Shown here in pieces: positions 62,329-64,000 of a stretch of 64,000 nucleotides of DNA (position 1 is its first letter; every line of letters begins with the position of its first letter). A program made the position numbers and the translations under genes. This stretch comes from Setaria digitata. Its lineage: Eukaryota; Nematoda; Chromadorea; Rhabditida; Setariidae. The stretch spans positions 1-64,000 of the forward strand of contig RCAB01000122.1 in NCBI GenBank assembly GCA_003640385.1, in the 5' to 3' direction. The notes below the pieces were generated by a model. It searched no databases, was not told the origin of the DNA, and saw only the letters and a program-made list of their open reading frames with translations.

Positions 62329-64000
62329 CTAATCATTCTCTTCTTTATCTCTTTTCGATGCTTCATTCACTTCTTCACTGACATCCTTCGTCGTTTGTCT
62401 TGCCGATAAACGTCCATGTCTTGACAGTTCACGTCGACTTATCAATTTACGGGTATTCAACCGTCGCCACTGCAAGTTATGCTTTTCTTCGAACAATAAC
62501 ACATCCTGAAATATAGAGAATTTTTTTTTCAATTTCTTTTTTCGAAACACTAAAATCAGTCACGAAATTGTTATCGTCCAAAGTGAGTGCAAAAAATATA
62601 AAAGAATCAGTCATGCTATCATCATTCAACAAGCTACATAAGATTCATAAGATTTCTAGTAATTATGTTAATAAATCGACGATATCAGTAACAGAAATTA
62701 AAAAATCTGAATTTTGAAAAATGTTATGATTAGCATCATCATATTAAAGATATGAAATTCCGGATCTATTGAAATACAAAATAAGAAAGTAAAGAAACAA
62801 CAATTTTATAAGCCAATCAATGTAAATTAAACTTAAAACTAACAGAACTAATCGATGGCAATTAGCAATTGAGAAAAACGTTAGTAACTGGTAGCTCTTA
62901 ATTGAAAATTGGTTGAAATTAAGCCAGTCAATGTAATAAAAATAATGACTAGCTGACTACTCAGTACAGTTCAATCTTTACGACTATACATTATATATGG
63001 CCGTCGATCACTTAAAACTTATTAGCCATCAAACAGCAGTTAAACGTAAGGCCAACAGCATAGTTTGGCAGCGCTTTCTTGGAGCTGTACTTGACAGACT
63101 GCCAAAACTTGCAAATTATATGAAATGAAGGCTTTATCAGAAGATCTACTTTGAAAGAAACAATAAGAAACTTAATTTTGGAGATATTACCTAAAAATTT
63201 ACTTCTACAACTGCACATTATAATAACTGAGAAAGGAATGCATACATGTGATGCTGGCTCTTCGATAATTTCTTTCACTAGTGCAGTTTGTAAAGTAATA
63301 TCGTCTTCATATTTCTCTTTAATCACTCTCTTTTTAGTTACCGGATCGATAATATAACCATATTTAAAAATCACTCGATCAACAAGATGGGTCACAGACC
63401 TGGCCGGTCGTTTGCTTACAGCACATTTCGTGATCAGCACTGTATCACCTAATGCTGAAAATATTTTATTAGCTCTTTATTCCACTTTAAGTATAAAAAC
63501 ATCAAAAAATTTTGCTGCTACTTATTCATAGCTGAACTGCGCTGCAATTACTGATAAATAAGATGCAGCTAATCTATTACTTCATATTACTTTACTTTTC
63601 GTTGGCACTTCTATTGCTTACGGTACCAACTATAGTTTATACGGCTTACTGCATGAGCTTGAAAAATCTAGACTCAAATCAATTACTATATATTATAAAA
63701 GATCAGTTCAAAATTAACGGCCTTTTTGCAAATCCCTACCTGAAACCGATGGAGCAAAAATAATAATCCCCTAAGAAGAAGGAATTTAAAATTTCAGCAA
63801 AAAACTTTCAGAGAAGATGGAAATTTAGATCGATTAGAATCTGCTCGTTTATAATAACTTTTACAATCTCCGAAATTTCCCACCACGGTTTAAATCATAA
63901 ACCTGATAATTTTCAAAAATTTTTATTTATTTTCCTTCACCTGTTGCATTTTTTGGATCTAATGCCCAAAGATCAATGGGGCGCGAGAAATATTTCTTAA
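62329..64000 (-). CDS. mrps-17: Mitochondrial ribosomal protein S17 (uS17m), 5' partial
   Basis: Three exons are visible: 64000-63941 (open at the window edge), 63454-63246 and 62505-62329, about 148 aa. The visible part starts KKYFSRPIDLWALDPKNAT and continues LGDTVLITKCAVSKRPARSV, HLVDRVIFKYG and IIDPVTKKRV. This matches the OB-fold second half of S17 and the IDPVTGK motif of the animal mitochondrial form. The protein is part of the small mitoribosomal subunit. After the S17 core a charged extension follows (RRLNTRKLISRRELSRHGRL, then KRDKEEND) that reaches past the end of the human protein. The N-terminal strands lie beyond 64000. POP1 follows on the same strand. Confidence 0.85.

Noticed and set aside
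1..64000. Bacterial (for example Wolbachia) insertion, CRISPR array, rRNA or intact transposon
   Set aside because: No prokaryotic-type gene, operon, regularly spaced repeat array, rRNA core motif, transposase or reverse-transcriptase motif was seen on either strand.

Overview
The window is nuclear DNA of a nematode, most likely an AT-rich parasitic clade III (spirurid/filarial) species. The evidence is two cuticle collagens, a Patched-related (PTR) protein, a linkin gene, short introns ending in TTTTAG/TTTCAG, and several ATGs lying 2-30 nt behind a strong 3' splice acceptor, as expected for spliced-leader trans-splicing. The species assignment is inference. There is no prokaryotic gene, CRISPR array, rRNA, intact transposon or convincing tRNA.

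Ten genes can be read by joining exons. Left to right: (1) 592-3768 (+) ZCCHC8, the RNA-surveillance scaffold of the NEXT complex; (2) 4609-15012 (+) a MET-2/SETDB1 H3K9 methyltransferase with Tudor, MBD, pre-SET, split SET and post-SET parts (31 exons, 1293 aa); (3) 15705-19017 (-) and (4) 23711-27281 (-) two cuticle collagens that are clearly duplicates, with five successive exons of identical length; (5) 28400-32921 (+) MLH1 (713 aa, ends in FERC); (6) 33043-40017 (-) a Patched-related membrane protein whose first coding exon I could not find; (7) 46130-47671 (-) a RING-H2 protein that probably continues through further exons to about 44357; (8) 49711-54616 (-) LNKN-1/ITFG1 linkin; (9) 55988-61646 (-) POP1 of RNase P/MRP; (10) 62329 to beyond 64000 (-) mitochondrial ribosomal protein S17, cut by the window edge. 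For all ten models the exon phases close, with two weak GTTGGA donors needed in MET-2 and POP1.

The layout has a plus-strand pair (ZCCHC8, MET-2), a minus-strand collagen pair separated by about 4.7 kb of repeat-bearing DNA, a divergent promoter between collagen B and mlh-1, a tight convergent pair (mlh-1/PTR, 121 bp between stops), and then four minus-strand genes in a row (MRPS17, POP1, LNKN-1, RING). MRPS17 and POP1 are close enough to be a candidate operon.

Seven single-N positions occur. At four of them (18078, 27014, 53056, 61885) the N sits between two near-identical copies of 104-324 bp, which looks like contig ends joined without merging their overlap. One of these doubles an in-frame lnkn-1 exon. 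I found no convincing new biological system. The best leads for a second look are the unrecognised C-terminal part of the RING gene, two orphan candidate exons at 40252-40508, the C/G-rich tract upstream of collagen A, a degenerate repeat in a collagen B intron, and the GC-AG intron inside the MET-2 SET domain.
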